Source of the DNA: Actinomycetes bacterium | Lineage (GTDB): Bacteria; Actinomycetota; Actinomycetes; Propionibacteriales; Propionibacteriaceae | Assembly (NCBI GenBank): GCA_029778515.1 | Contig: JAKOQD010000333.1 | Span: 1 to 25,790, forward strand | Reading direction: 5' to 3' | Length of the DNA: 25,790 bases | Shown here: piece by piece, positions 15,213-24,203 of the stretch | How positions within the stretch are numbered: position 1 is the stretch's first letter | How the letters are laid out: each line of letters opens with the position of its first letter | The notes under the pieces: generated by a model | What the model was told of the DNA's origin: nothing | Databases searched by the model: none | What the model saw: only the letters and a program-made list of their open reading frames with translations | Made by a program: the position numbers and the translations under genes

Positions 15213-16532
15213 CTAGGTGCTGCGGCGAAGCAGCGCCAGGAACATCGCGTCGGTGCCGTGGCGGTGTGGCCAGAGCTGGACGAAGTCACCGGACGCACAA
15301 TTTGGCACTTCCGGCAGATAGTCGGCGGCGCGCAGCGTCACGACACCGCTGGCCCCAGCTACCACGGCGGCGGTCTCGTCCGGGTGGGGCGAACAGGTGA
15401 CGTAGGCGACCACACCGCCGGGCGCAGTTGCCGCGATGGCGGACGCCAGTAGCTTCCCCTGCAGCTCGATCAGCCCCGGCAGGTCCTCGGGACGCCGCCG
15501 CCACCGACTCTCCGGACGCCGGCGCAGCGCGCCCAGCCCTGTGCAGGGCACATCCGCCAGTACCTTGCTGAACCCCCCGGATCGCCAGGCCGGACGGGTC
15601 CCGTCCGCCACCAGACAAACCGGCTTCGGATCTGGATATGCCCGCAGGTTGTCGGCGACCAGGCGGGCGCGGTGTTCCTGCAGTTCGGCGGCGACCAGCG
15701 ATCCGCCCTGTTCGCGAGCCAAGCCGGCCAGCAGGGCGGATTTGCCACCGGGCCCAGCGCACAGGTCCAGCCACCAGCCATCGGGCGCGTCGACCCGCGA
15801 CAGCGCCAGTGCGACGAGCTGCGAACCCTCGTCCTGCACTCCGGCGCGACCCTCGTCGACCGCGGCCAACTGCCCAGGATCCCCGCCGGCGTAGGCGCCG
15901 TACGGCGACCAGCGGGCGGGCTCGCCGCCAAGCTCGGAAACCTCGGCAAGTCCGGGTCGCACGACCAGGTGCGGCGTCGGTGCGACGTTGTCGGCGGCCA
16001 ACGCGTCCGCCAACTCCGCTGCGGGCAGCACCCGTGACCAGGCTTCGACGATCCAGCGCGGATGCTGATGCACGAGCGCCAACCGTCCAAACTCGTCCAG
16101 TCCTTCGGACAGTGGGTCCAGCCAGTCGTCCCAGTCCCGCGCGGCCACCTTCCGCAGCACCGCGTTCACCACGCCGGCAACCCGCTCCCCCACCTCGAGC
16201 GCAGCGAGATCGACCGAAGCCGAGATCGCCGCGTGCGTGGGCACCCGCATCGCCAACAACTGATGGGTGCCGAGCCGAAGCACGTCCACCACAGCAGGCT
16301 GCAACGACTTCAGCGGACGCCCGGACGCCCGCTCGATCACCTGGTCGTAGCTGCCCATGGCCCGGCAAGTGCCGGAGACCAGCTCGGTTGTGAACGTCGC
16401 ATCGGCGCCACTCAGCTCGGCTCGCTGCCGAGCCAACTCGAGGTTCGCGTAAGCGCCGTCGGCGGTGACCGCCCGCAACACCCGGAAGGCCGCCGTGCGG
16501 GCTTGGTCGCGCCGCCGTTTGGGACGGCTCAC
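15213..16532 (-). CDS. rsmB: 16S rRNA m5C967 methyltransferase RsmB (Fmu)
   Basis: RsmB methylates C967 of 16S rRNA with SAM. The 439-residue product has an N-terminal NusB-like RNA-binding domain (about 8-135, with VNAVLRKVA) and a C-terminal Rossmann methyltransferase. The SAM motif is DLCAGPGGKSA at 256-266. The two cysteines of the m5C mechanism are present as DVPCTGLG (Cys330) and VTCSPHPDET (Cys380). Length is typical. The GTG at 16530-16532 overlaps the fmt stop as GTGA, so fmt and rsmB are probably translationally coupled, the standard bacterial fmt-rsmB pairing. Confidence 0.95.
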   Translation of the reverse strand: MSRPKRRRDQARTAAFRVLRAVTADGAYANLELARQRAELSGADATFTTELVSGTCRAMGSYDQVIERASGRPLKSLQPAVVDVLRLGTHQLLAMRVPTHAAISASVDLAALEVGERVAGVVNAVLRKVAARDWDDWLDPLSEGLDEFGRLALVHQHPRWIVEAWSRVLPAAELADALAADNVAPTPHLVVRPGLAEVSELGGEPARWSPYGAYAGGDPGQLAAVDEGRAGVQDEGSQLVALALSRVDAPDGWWLDLCAGPGGKSALLAGLAREQGGSLVAAELQEHRARLVADNLRAYPDPKPVCLVADGTRPAWRSGGFSKVLADVPCTGLGALRRRPESRWRRRPEDLPGLIELQGKLLASAIAATAPGGVVAYVTCSPHPDETAAVVAGASGVVTLRAADYLPEVPNCASGDFVQLWPHRHGTDAMFLALLRRST

Positions 16533-17449
16533 TCGAAGACCGCCTCACCGCGTAGGCCGCGGGCCCAGTCCGCGGCCGCGAGCGGACGCTTCCCGGCCGG
16601 CTGCACCTGCTCCAGCCGCAGCGTGCCGGCGCCGGTGCCAACCAGCACCTCACGCTTGCCGGCCCGTACCTGGCCGGGCGCGAGCCCAGCGGCTTCGGCG
16701 GGCGTCGCTCGGAGCACCCGGAATCGCTCGCCCTGCAACAGCGTCCAGGCCATCGGCGACGGGTTGTTGGCCCGCACCTGCCTGGCGATCTCTTCGGCCG
16801 GTCGGTTCCAGTCGACTCGGGCCCCGGGCACGGTCAGCTTAGGGGCGAGGGTGATGTCGTCGACAGGCTGCGGCACGGCCTGGATGCGTCCGGCCCCGAT
16901 GCCGTCGAGGGTCTGCAGGAGTAGCTGTGCACCGATCGCCTGCAGCGCGCTCAGGGCTTCGCCGGACGTCTCGTCGGCCCCCAGCGGGTAATCGGCAGTG
17001 GCCAACACCGGACCGGCGTCCAGCTCTGGGACCAGCTTGAAGACCGTCACCCCCGTGACCGGGTCGCCGGCGAGGATCGCGTGCTGCACCGGTGCGGCGC
17101 CGCGCCAGCGCGGCAGTAGCGAGAAGTGCACGTTGACCCAGCCGTGGCTGGGCAGCTCCAGCAGTCGCTGCGGGATCAGGCCGCCGTAGGCCACGACCGG
17201 GCAGCAGTCCGGTGCGAGTTCGGTGAGTCGCGCCAGCAGGTCGGGGTCGCCGGCTCGTGCCGGACGCAGCACCTCGATTCCCCGGACGGCCGCGAGTTGA
17301 GCCACCGGGCTGGGCACCGGACGCGCACTACGACCCTGCGGGGCGTCCGGCCGGGTCAGCACTGCGACGACCTCGTGGGTGCCGTGGTCGAGCAGGTGCG
17401 CGAGGGTGTCGGCAGCCACCTGCGGGGTTCCGGCGAAGACGAGACGCAT
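16529..17449 (-). CDS. fmt: Methionyl-tRNA formyltransferase
   Basis: Fmt formylates initiator Met-tRNA using 10-formyltetrahydrofolate. The 306-residue product has the formyltransferase signature FSLLPRWRGAAPVQHAI and the catalytic triad Asn106, His108 and Asp144, at the same positions as in the E. coli enzyme. A C-terminal OB-like domain follows (from about 205, with RANNPSPMAWT). The ATG at 17447-17449 lies 10 bp after the stop of the nitrilase-like gene, with only a weak ribosome-binding site, so it depends on upstream transcription. Its product links to translation initiation along with neighbouring rsmB. Confidence 0.96.
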   Translation of the reverse strand: MRLVFAGTPQVAADTLAHLLDHGTHEVVAVLTRPDAPQGRSARPVPSPVAQLAAVRGIEVLRPARAGDPDLLARLTELAPDCCPVVAYGGLIPQRLLELPSHGWVNVHFSLLPRWRGAAPVQHAILAGDPVTGVTVFKLVPELDAGPVLATADYPLGADETSGEALSALQAIGAQLLLQTLDGIGAGRIQAVPQPVDDITLAPKLTVPGARVDWNRPAEEIARQVRANNPSPMAWTLLQGERFRVLRATPAEAAGLAPGQVRAGKREVLVGTGAGTLRLEQVQPAGKRPLAAADWARGLRGEAVFE

Positions 17450-17459
17450 GGGGCTCAGC

Positions 17460-18251
17460 CTAGGCCGAAGGGCGGAATCGCTTGGCCATCCGATGCGTCG
17501 CCTCGCTCAGGTCCAGGTCGGCCACCAGGATGCCTGGCTCGCCGTGCGGCCGCCAGGCCAGCAGGCTGCCGTCGGGACGGGCGATCGCGGAGGTCGGCGC
17601 TTCGGCGACCGCACAGTTCACCCCGGCCACCCAGCAGGTGTTCTCGGCCGCGCGGCCCATCACCGCCGACTCGTGGAAGGAGAGCCGCGGGTCACCGTAG
17701 TGCGTCGGCTGGAAGTGGCCCGGCAACGGCTCGGAGTAGTGCGGAAAGACCACCAGTTGCGCGCCCTTGGCCACGGCTTCGCGGACGGTCTCCGGGTAGC
17801 GGAAGCCTTCGTGGCAGATCACCACCCCCAGCACCAGGTCGCCGATCCGGAACACCTCCCGGCCGGACGGCGCGGGCTCGTACAGGTGGTCCTCGGACGG
17901 GTCGAGCTGCACCTTGTCCTGCCAGCCCAGCTGCTCGCCGTCGGGGTCGATGACCAGTGCGGTGATGCGCAGCGCGTCCCCGACGTAGCGTTCGGTGCCC
18001 AGCACCACCGCTACCCCGGACGCGCGTGCGGCGTCCGCGATCGTGGTGTGGGCTGTCGCCAACCACTCTGCGGGCATCACCGGAACTGGAGCGCCGAGTG
18101 CGCGGTACCCCGGCACGAAGCACTCCGGGAAGCAGACCAGGCCAGCACCGGCAGCCGATGCTTCGGCGATGGCCGCCACCGCAGCCGCGACCGACGCGTC
18201 CGGAGACTCGGGAAACGGCAGGCAAGCAAGCGCGATGCGGAGGCTGGACAT
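17460..18251 (-). CDS. Carbon-nitrogen hydrolase (nitrilase superfamily)
   Basis: The 263-residue product is a nitrilase-superfamily amidohydrolase with the complete catalytic triad: Glu43 (FPECFVPGY), Lys113 (QDKVQLDPSED) and Cys146 (VVICHEGFRYPE). Length is normal for single-domain members, and it is probably cytoplasmic. The substrate is not evident. Candidates include small omega-amides or N-carbamoyl compounds, but nothing here decides. An in-frame GTG lies three codons upstream, but the ATG at 18249-18251 is preferred because TAGGGT sits exactly 7 nt before it, indicating a leaderless transcript. The gene heads a likely operon with fmt and rsmB. Confidence 0.85.
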   Translation of the reverse strand: MSSLRIALACLPFPESPDASVAAAVAAIAEASAAGAGLVCFPECFVPGYRALGAPVPVMPAEWLATAHTTIADAARASGVAVVLGTERYVGDALRITALVIDPDGEQLGWQDKVQLDPSEDHLYEPAPSGREVFRIGDLVLGVVICHEGFRYPETVREAVAKGAQLVVFPHYSEPLPGHFQPTHYGDPRLSFHESAVMGRAAENTCWVAGVNCAVAEAPTSAIARPDGSLLAWRPHGEPGILVADLDLSEATHRMAKRFRPSA

Positions 18252-18258
18252 GCGGGGC

Positions 18259-18264
18259 ACCCTA
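18259..18264 (-). promoter_or_regulatory. -10 element (TAGGGT) of the nitrilase-like gene, leaderless start
   Basis: TAGGGT is followed by GCCCCGC (7 nt) and the ATG at 18251. It is the same hexamer and spacing as at rpe. It lies in the 90-bp gap after priA and probably drives the nitrilase-fmt-rsmB genes. Confidence 0.6.
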
Positions 18265-18341
18265 TCGTCCCGTCGGAGTCTGCCGGACCGACACCGCGCC
18301 CCAAGGCCTCGACAAGCGCGACCACCCGAACTAGGCAGGAA

Positions 18342-20291
18342 TTAGGCGAACACCTGCGGGTCGACTCGGACCCGCACCGGCACCTCCTTCTTCGCCGCCC
18401 GCACCGACATCACGGCGCGCACCGCCGAGACCAACTCGGCCCCTTCGACGAGCCCGCACCGCAGGGTGGCCCGGGCTACCGGCTCATCGAGGACACCACA
18501 GCGTCCCGGCACTTCGAACGGGCCGAGCACCTGCACCACCGGCGACAGGTCCAGCGCCGCGAGCACCGCGGTTACGGCCGGCATCGGGCCTTCGACCGTG
18601 ATCAGCTTGACCGCCGGCGGAAAGCCCGCCGCGACCCGCTCGGCGAGTTCCTGCTCGGCGTAGCCGACCGGGTCGAGCCGAAGCAGGGCCTGCACCTCAC
18701 GCAGCCCCGGATCGGCCACCGCGATCACCGTGCCGCCCGCCTCGCCCGGTCGCACCGCGGACACGACCGCCAGCCACCGGCGCAGTGACTCTTCGCCGGT
18801 GCGGAGGTCGGCCCTGGCCAGCATCAACTCGGCGTCCAGCAGCACGGCGGCAGCGTAACCACCGTCAGCCGGCGGCGCCGCGCCCGGCGTGGCAAGTACC
18901 AGTGCCGGCTCGGCACCCACCTTCGTCAGCGGCTTGTCGGCGCTGGCCTGCAGCACCTTCGTGCCGGGGAACGCCCTACCGAACTCCTCGGCCGTCCGCA
19001 CGACCCCAACCACCGGACGGCGCAGCCGGGTGTCGCCACAATCGGGACACCGCCAGGACGTGAGCAGCGGTCCGCAGAGCGGGCAGCTCAACCCGCTGCC
19101 GGAACCATCAGCCAGCGCCTGGCCGCAAGCCGGGCACCGTGCCGTCGCCCGGCAGCCCGCGCACACCTGGATCGGCAGGTACCCGGCTCTCGGAACCTGC
19201 ACCAGCACCGGCCCGGCGGCCAGCCCGGCACGGACCACGCCGAAGGCGTCGTGCGGCAGCCGCGCCACGGTGGCCAGTGGGTCACGCGAGTTCTCGGGCC
19301 CGGCAGTGCGCACGGCCGCCGCGATTCGGCGCGTCGGCTTGGGACCGAGCTGCAGCTCAGCCAGCCAGCCTCGCTGGACCAGCTGTTGGATCTCGGCCGT
19401 CCGCGAGTGCGCGGCCAGCAGCAACGCACACCCAGCCTGGTGTGCTCGCAGCGCAACCACCTCGCGCGCGTGCCAGTACGGGGCGTGCGGCTCGGCGTAT
19501 GCGTCGTTGCCGTCATCCCACAGCGCGATCAGACCAAGGTTCGGCACCGGCGCGAACGCTGCCGCGCGGGTGCCGAGCACCAGCCGGACACCACCCCTGC
19601 GGACGGCGAGGAAGTTGCGGTACCGCGCCGCCGGGCCCGCATCCGCGGCGAGGGTGGCAAAGCTGCCGCGGCCGAAGCGAGCAGTCGCCACCCCGACCAG
19701 GTGCTGCAGCTGGCGCGCGTCCGGCACCAACAGCAGCGCGCCGCGTCCGGAGCTGAGCGCGACTTCGGCAGCCTCGACCAGTCCGGACGCCCAGTCGCCG
19801 GCCGGAACCGGGGCGGGGACGACGGTCCAGGCAGCGCGGGGATGGCCCCCTTCGGCGAGCGCGCCAAGGAAACGATCGGCGAACGGATAGGCGCTCAGGG
19901 TGACCGGCTCCCGATCCGTCAGCTGCGGTTCCGGGTGGGCTGGCGGCGGAGCCTTCTCGGTGGCCGCATGCCGAGGGGGCACCGCCGCGCGCACCACGTC
20001 GGCGAAACTACCGGCGTAGTGATCCGCGACCGCTCGCACAAGTTCGGTCACGCCCGGATCGAGCACCGGCTCCGCGGACACCACGCGTTGCAGCGCGGCC
20101 AGCTTGGCCCGCTCGCCGACCGGCGCGCGCCCCAGCAGGAAGCCGTCCCGCAACTGCCCGGCGAACCGCACCTTCACCCTCACCCCGGGCTGAGCCTCGG
20201 CGTCAAGGGCCTCCGGCACCAGATAGTCGAACGGCCGGTCGAGGTTGGCCAGCGGCAGATCCACCGCAACCCTCGCCACCGGAAGTTTCAT
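18342..20291 (-). CDS. priA: Primosomal protein N' (PriA), helicase-degenerate actinobacterial type
   Basis: PriA recognises stalled forks and starts primosome assembly. The 649-residue product has the N-terminal 3'-DNA-binding domain (MKLPVARVAVDLPLANLDRP, FDYLVPE). It has paired zinc motifs (CAGC, CPAC, CPLCG and CPDCG, about residues 370-425) and a C-terminal domain ending near FGPFEVPGR-like sequence. The helicase motifs are degenerate. The usual GVTGSGKT P-loop is replaced by a sequence near VTLSAYPFADRF, and the DEEH box reads WDDGND. This degeneracy is known in actinobacterial PriA and implies a structural rather than unwinding role. A longer reading upstream is open, but ATG 20289-20291 fits the family and lies 7 nt after TACGAT. 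Confidence 0.92.
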   Translation of the reverse strand: MKLPVARVAVDLPLANLDRPFDYLVPEALDAEAQPGVRVKVRFAGQLRDGFLLGRAPVGERAKLAALQRVVSAEPVLDPGVTELVRAVADHYAGSFADVVRAAVPPRHAATEKAPPPAHPEPQLTDREPVTLSAYPFADRFLGALAEGGHPRAAWTVVPAPVPAGDWASGLVEAAEVALSSGRGALLLVPDARQLQHLVGVATARFGRGSFATLAADAGPAARYRNFLAVRRGGVRLVLGTRAAAFAPVPNLGLIALWDDGNDAYAEPHAPYWHAREVVALRAHQAGCALLLAAHSRTAEIQQLVQRGWLAELQLGPKPTRRIAAAVRTAGPENSRDPLATVARLPHDAFGVVRAGLAAGPVLVQVPRAGYLPIQVCAGCRATARCPACGQALADGSGSGLSCPLCGPLLTSWRCPDCGDTRLRRPVVGVVRTAEEFGRAFPGTKVLQASADKPLTKVGAEPALVLATPGAAPPADGGYAAAVLLDAELMLARADLRTGEESLRRWLAVVSAVRPGEAGGTVIAVADPGLREVQALLRLDPVGYAEQELAERVAAGFPPAVKLITVEGPMPAVTAVLAALDLSPVVQVLGPFEVPGRCGVLDEPVARATLRCGLVEGAELVSAVRAVMSVRAAKKEVPVRVRVDPQVFA

Positions 20292-20298
20292 GAAGGGC

Positions 20299-20304
20299 AT
20301 CGTA
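20299..20304 (-). promoter_or_regulatory. priA -10 element (TACGAT), leaderless start
   Basis: TACGAT is followed by GCCCTTC (7 nt) and the priA ATG at 20291. The alternative upstream ATG at 20300 would lie inside the -10 itself, which argues for the 20291 start. Confidence 0.55.
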
Positions 20305-20477
20305 GGGGTCGCCACCGACAATCGGACCGGACAACTGGCGGGATCTCCCGCGGGCGCTCGTGGCGCAGGCCCTCGCCCAGTTGGTCGAACGTGAAGCCCC
20401 CGGCGCGAGCGATGCACGCTGGCTCATCCCGCCCCGACGCCCTCCCTTACACCAAATCGGCGCGCAAGAATTCGCGG

Positions 20478-20831
20478 GTGAGGATCCAGAGTGTGACCGT
20501 AGGGCTACCCTGCGCCGACATCGGACGCAGCTTGGAGTGGTACCGGACGGTCTTCGGCTTCGTCGCCCCCGGGATCGAGCCCGCCCCGGGTGTGGTCGAG
20601 TTCAAAGTCGGCCCGATCTGGCTGCAGCTGATCGCTGAGCCCGTACTGCGCAACGGCGCCCAGCCGGTCGTCCGGTTCGGCGTGGTCGACGCGGAAGTCG
20701 AACGCGAGCGCCTGCTGCGGCTGGGCGTACCGGCCGGTGATTTGCAGCAGGTCGAGGGCGTGCTGGAGTACTTCGAGTTCAGCGACCCGGACGGAAACCT
20801 GCTCAGCATGTACGCCGAGGTCGAACCCTGA
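20478..20831 (+). CDS. VOC (glyoxalase/bleomycin-resistance) family protein
   Basis: This 117-residue protein has the paired beta-alpha-beta-beta-beta fold of the vicinal oxygen chelate superfamily: VTVGLPCADIGRSLEWYRTVFGF at the N-terminus and FEFSDPDGNLLSMY near the C-terminus, the usual glyoxalase-like ending. Glu residues in EFKVG and in the terminal strand could be metal ligands. The substrate is unknown. The GTG at 20478-20480 is chosen because the family begins here; longer readings in frame run antiparallel through priA and are artefacts. No strong ribosome-binding site is visible. It is convergent with metK, with 20 bp between the stops and no obvious terminator. The 186-bp gap to priA holds only a short GCGGGA/TCCCGC stem at 20338-20351. 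Confidence 0.8.
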   Translation: MRIQSVTVGLPCADIGRSLEWYRTVFGFVAPGIEPAPGVVEFKVGPIWLQLIAEPVLRNGAQPVVRFGVVDAEVERERLLRLGVPAGDLQQVEGVLEYFEFSDPDGNLLSMYAEVEP

Positions 20832-20851
20832 GGCGTCGCGCCGCTACCGGC

Positions 20852-22039
20852 TCAGCCGCGGACGGCGCTGGCCAGGGCGTCTGCTCGATCGGTGCGCTCC
20901 CAGGTCATGATTTCGAGCTCGCGGCCGAAGTGGCCGTAGTTCGTCACCTGGGAATAGATCGGACGGATCAGGTCAAGATCACGGATGATTGCAGCCGGCC
21001 GCAGATCGAAGACGTCCAGCACCGCGGCGGTGATCTGCTCCACCGGCACCTTCTCGGTACCGAAGCACTCGGTGTAGAACCCAACCGGGTGCGCGCGGCC
21101 GATGGCGTAGGCCACCTGCACCTCGCAGCGTTCGGCCAGTCCGGCGGCCACCACGTTCTTGGCCACCCACCGCATCGCGTACGCGGCCGAGCGGTCCACC
21201 TTGGAGGGGTCCTTGCCGGAGAACGCGCCGCCGCCGTGACGGGCCATGCCGCCGTAGCTGTCCACGATGATCTTGCGCCCGGTCACACCGGCATCGCCCA
21301 TCGGTCCGCCGATCACGAACTTGCCGGTGGGGTTCACGTAGGTCTTCATCCCGCTGGACGGGATCGCGTAACGCGCCAGCACCGGATCGATCACGCGCGC
21401 GCGCACCTCGGCCGAGATGCGGTCGTGGGTGGTGGCGGCAGTGTGCTGGGTCGAGACCACCACGGTGTCCACGCGGACGGGCCGGTCGCCGGCGTACTCG
21501 ATGGTCACCTGGGTCTTGCCGTCAGGCAGCAGGAAGTCGAGGTCGCCGTCCCTGCGCACCTTGGCGAGCTGCTCGCTCAGCCGGTGCGCGATGTCGATCG
21601 GCAGCGGCATCAGGGTCGCGGTGTCGGTGCAGGCGTAACCGAACATCAATCCCTGGTCGCCTGCCCCCTGGGCGTCCAGCGCGTCGAAGGAGCCCTCTTC
21701 GCGCTGTTCCTCGGCGTGGTCGACACCCTGGGCGATATCCGGGGACTGAACGCCCAAGGACACCAGCACCCCGCAGGAGTTGCCGTCGAAACTCTTCTCG
21801 CTGGAGTCGTAGCCGATCTCCAGGATCCGCTGCCGGGCCAGCTGGGCCACATCCGCGTACGCCTCAGTGGTGACCTCGCCGGCCACCACCACGGTGCCGG
21901 TGGTGACCAACGTCTCCACCGCCACGCGCGACGTCGGATCCTGGCTCAGCAGTTCGTCGAGAACCGCGTCCGAGATCGCGTCGGCCAACTTGTCCGGATG
22001 ACCTTCGGTGACCGATTCAGACGTGAACAGTCGACTCAC
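20852..22039 (-). CDS. metK: S-adenosylmethionine synthetase
   Basis: MetK makes SAM from methionine and ATP. The 395-residue product has GHPDKLAD (13-20), the methionine/ATP signature [12 protein letters not shown] at 125-136 and the P-loop-like GGGAFSGKD at 269-277, all intact and of standard length. The start is GTG at 22037-22039, overlapping the coaBC stop as GTGA and preceded by GGAGAGGAG, a good ribosome-binding site inside coaBC. Co-transcription with coaBC, rpoZ, gmk and mihF is implied. No SAM riboswitch is present, since the gene has no untranslated leader. Confidence 0.97.
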   Translation of the reverse strand: MSRLFTSESVTEGHPDKLADAISDAVLDELLSQDPTSRVAVETLVTTGTVVVAGEVTTEAYADVAQLARQRILEIGYDSSEKSFDGNSCGVLVSLGVQSPDIAQGVDHAEEQREEGSFDALDAQGAGDQGLMFGYACTDTATLMPLPIDIAHRLSEQLAKVRRDGDLDFLLPDGKTQVTIEYAGDRPVRVDTVVVSTQHTAATTHDRISAEVRARVIDPVLARYAIPSSGMKTYVNPTGKFVIGGPMGDAGVTGRKIIVDSYGGMARHGGGAFSGKDPSKVDRSAAYAMRWVAKNVVAAGLAERCEVQVAYAIGRAHPVGFYTECFGTEKVPVEQITAAVLDVFDLRPAAIIRDLDLIRPIYSQVTNYGHFGRELEIMTWERTDRADALASAVRG

Positions 22040-23256
22040 TCTGCACTCCTCTCCGCGATGGCGGCATGAAGGATCGCATGCGCCACTGTCGTCTTGGTTC
22101 CGGCTGCACGGCCACGCGACCCGACTGGCGCGATCAGCAGCACCTCATTCTCGCCCGAGCCGAAGACCGCGCCGTCCGAGACGTTGTTCAGCACCAGCAG
22201 CTGGCAGCCCTTGCGGGCCAGCTTCGCGGTGCCCAGTTCGATCAGTTCCGCCTCGTCGCGCGCGGTCTCGGCAGCAAAGCCGACCACGATCTGCCCCACC
22301 GGGCGGCGGGCGGCCAGGCCGGCGAGCACATCAGTGGTTTGTCGGAACTCCACGGTCAGGCCGGCGTCGCCGGACTTCTTCAGCTTGGTGTCGCTCGGCG
22401 CGGCGGGCGTGTAGTCGGCAGGCGCTGCAGCCATCACGACAACATCAGCGGACGGCGCCAGCTCAGCCATCGCCGCGGCCAGGTCGGCGGTGGAGACCAC
22501 CTCGACCACCCGAACACCGGCTGGCGGCTCCGCATGCAGGTTCGCGCCGACCAACGTCACGTCCGCACCACGCTGCACCGCGGCTCGGGCGAGCGCGATG
22601 CCCATTAGCCCTGAGGAAAAGTTCCCGACGTAACGCACCGGGTCGAGCGCCTCCCTGGTACCGCCGGCGCTGATCACCACATTCAGCCCGCGAAGGTCCT
22701 GCGCCGCCATCGCTCCAGCCGCGTCCGCCTGGGCCAACACGGCCAGGCAGGTGGCTTCGATGTCCTCGGGCTCGGGTAGGCGTCCCGGGCCCGAATCGGC
22801 GCCGGTGAGGCGGCCCTCCGCCGGGCGCAGCACGACCACGCCCCGCGAACGCAGCGTGGCGACGTTGGCCTGGGTGGCGGGGTGCGACCACATCTCGGTG
22901 TGCATCGCCGGCGCCATCACCACCGGGCAGCCGGCGGTGAGCAGCACATTGGTCAGCAGGTCGTCAGCGCGTCCGGTGGCCGCGCGGGCAAGCAGGTCGG
23001 CCGTGGCCGGGGCCACCACCACCAGGTCGGCCTCGCGTCCGATCCGGACGTGCGGAACCGCGTCCGCTTCATCGAACACCGAAGTGCTGACCGGATGGCC
23101 GGAAAGGGCTGCCCAGGTGGTGGCGCCGACGAACTCGAGCGCGCTCGCAGTGGGCACCACCCGGACGTCGTGGCCGGCCTCAGTGAAGCGGCGCAGCAGC
23201 AGGCAGGCCTTGTACGCCGCGATCCCCCCGGCGACGCCGAGGACTATCCGGCTCAT
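22036..23256 (-). CDS. coaBC: Bifunctional phosphopantothenoylcysteine decarboxylase/synthetase
   Basis: CoaBC joins cysteine to 4'-phosphopantothenate (CoaB) and decarboxylates the product (CoaC) in coenzyme A synthesis. The 406-residue product has the N-terminal flavoprotein CoaC domain: [11 protein letters not shown], active-site His69 in [12 protein letters not shown], and APAMHTEMW. The C-terminal CoaB domain (from about 185) has [23 protein letters not shown] and the KLKKSG lysine motif. Where many homologues have AAAVADF it reads AAAPADYTP, a mild variant. The ATG at 23254-23256 lies 9 bp after rpoZ. Placement after gmk and rpoZ is the conserved bacterial order. Confidence 0.96.
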   Translation of the reverse strand: MSRIVLGVAGGIAAYKACLLLRRFTEAGHDVRVVPTASALEFVGATTWAALSGHPVSTSVFDEADAVPHVRIGREADLVVVAPATADLLARAATGRADDLLTNVLLTAGCPVVMAPAMHTEMWSHPATQANVATLRSRGVVVLRPAEGRLTGADSGPGRLPEPEDIEATCLAVLAQADAAGAMAAQDLRGLNVVISAGGTREALDPVRYVGNFSSGLMGIALARAAVQRGADVTLVGANLHAEPPAGVRVVEVVSTADLAAAMAELAPSADVVVMAAAPADYTPAAPSDTKLKKSGDAGLTVEFRQTTDVLAGLAARRPVGQIVVGFAAETARDEAELIELGTAKLARKGCQLLVLNNVSDGAVFGSGENEVLLIAPVGSRGRAAGTKTTVAHAILHAAIAERSAE

Positions 23257-23265
23257 CTGCCTGGA

Positions 23266-23604
23266 TCAGGCGAGGTCGTCGGTGCCGAACGGGTCGAGCC
23301 CGAAGTCCGGATCGGCGGACGCCTCAGCGCGGGCGGCGGCCTCAGCCTCGGGATCGATATCGGTGCACTCCAACACACCGGCGTTCACCTCGCGCAGCGC
23401 GATCGAGAGCGGCTTCTCCTGGATGCCGATGTCGACCAGCGGGCCGACGTTCTCGAGCAGGCCCTCGCCCAGCTGCGAGTAGTAGGCGTTGATCTGCCGA
23501 GCCCGCTTGGCTGCGAACAGCACCAGTCGGTACTTCGAATCCACCTGGGTCAGCAATTCGTCGATCGGCGGGTTGGTGATCCCCTCGGGAATGTGAGTGC
23601 TCAA
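23266..23604 (-). CDS. rpoZ: RNA polymerase omega subunit
   Basis: Omega assists folding and assembly of beta' in RNA polymerase. The 112-residue reading has [41 protein letters not shown] and [11 protein letters not shown], the full actinobacterial omega signature, followed by an acidic tail ([21 protein letters not shown]). The start is uncertain. A TTG at 23602-23604 has an AGGAAG ribosome-binding site six bases upstream and gives an N-terminus like that of Streptomyces omega. An in-frame GTG at 23653-23655 overlaps the gmk stop as GTGA, a junction used elsewhere in this genome, and would add 17 residues. I favour the TTG. Confidence 0.9.
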   Translation of the reverse strand: MSTHIPEGITNPPIDELLTQVDSKYRLVLFAAKRARQINAYYSQLGEGLLENVGPLVDIGIQEKPLSIALREVNAGVLECTDIDPEAEAAARAEASADPDFGLDPFGTDDLA

Positions 23605-23651
23605 GTTTGGCTTCCTGATTGGGTGAGATGCGGTCGCGATGGACGCTTCCT

Positions 23652-24203
23652 TCACAGACCTAGCAACTCTACCAACTCATCCACCGCAGAGCCCAAATCG
23701 TCGTTCACGATCACGTGGTCGAACTCGGCCGCCGCAGCAAGTTCGCCTTCGGCCGTCCGCAGCCGGCGGGCCATCTGCTCCGGGGTCTCGGTGCCACGGC
23801 CCTCAAGCCGTTTCACCAGCGTCTCCTGGCTCGGCGGGGCGATGAACACCAGCCTGGCTTCGGGGAGGTGCTCCCGTACCTGGCGGGCGCCCTGCAGGTC
23901 GATCTCGAGGATCACCCGGCGATCGGCGGCCACCGCGGCCTGCACCGGCGCGGCCGGGGTGCCGTAGCGGTCGACGCCGTGCACCAGCGCCCATTCCAGT
24001 AGCCCGTCGGACGCGACCAGGTCGTCGAATTCCCTCGCGCTCACGAACAGGTAGTGCTCCCCGTCCACCTCACCCGGACGGGGTGGACGGGTGGTTGCGG
24101 AAACCGAGACCCAGACTTCCGGGTGCCGGGCACGCAACGCCTTCACGACGGTTCCCTTGCCGACCGCCGTCGGGCCGGAGATGACGGTTACGTCACCTGT
24201 CAC
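23652..24203 (-). CDS. gmk: Guanylate kinase
   Basis: Gmk phosphorylates GMP to GDP. The 183-residue product has the P-loop GPTAVGKGT at 10-18, the GMP-binding [22 protein letters not shown] segment and the [12 protein letters not shown] core, with a normal length. The GTG at 24201-24203 overlaps the end of mihF by 11 nt. mIHF-gmk-rpoZ is a widely conserved actinobacterial gene order, so the context agrees with the assignment. Confidence 0.96.
   Translation of the reverse strand: MTGDVTVISGPTAVGKGTVVKALRARHPEVWVSVSATTRPPRPGEVDGEHYLFVSAREFDDLVASDGLLEWALVHGVDRYGTPAAPVQAAVAADRRVILEIDLQGARQVREHLPEARLVFIAPPSQETLVKRLEGRGTETPEQMARRLRTAEGELAAAAEFDHVIVNDDLGSAVDELVELLGL

Noticed and set aside
19251..20477. 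Long N-terminal extension of the VOC-family gene running antisense through priA
   Set aside because: Only the last 117 codons match the family; the rest overlaps priA and its promoter in antisense and has low-complexity composition.
22040..22069. SAM riboswitch upstream of metK
   Set aside because: metK starts inside the coaBC stop codon, leaving no untranslated leader for a riboswitch; metH likewise appears leaderless.
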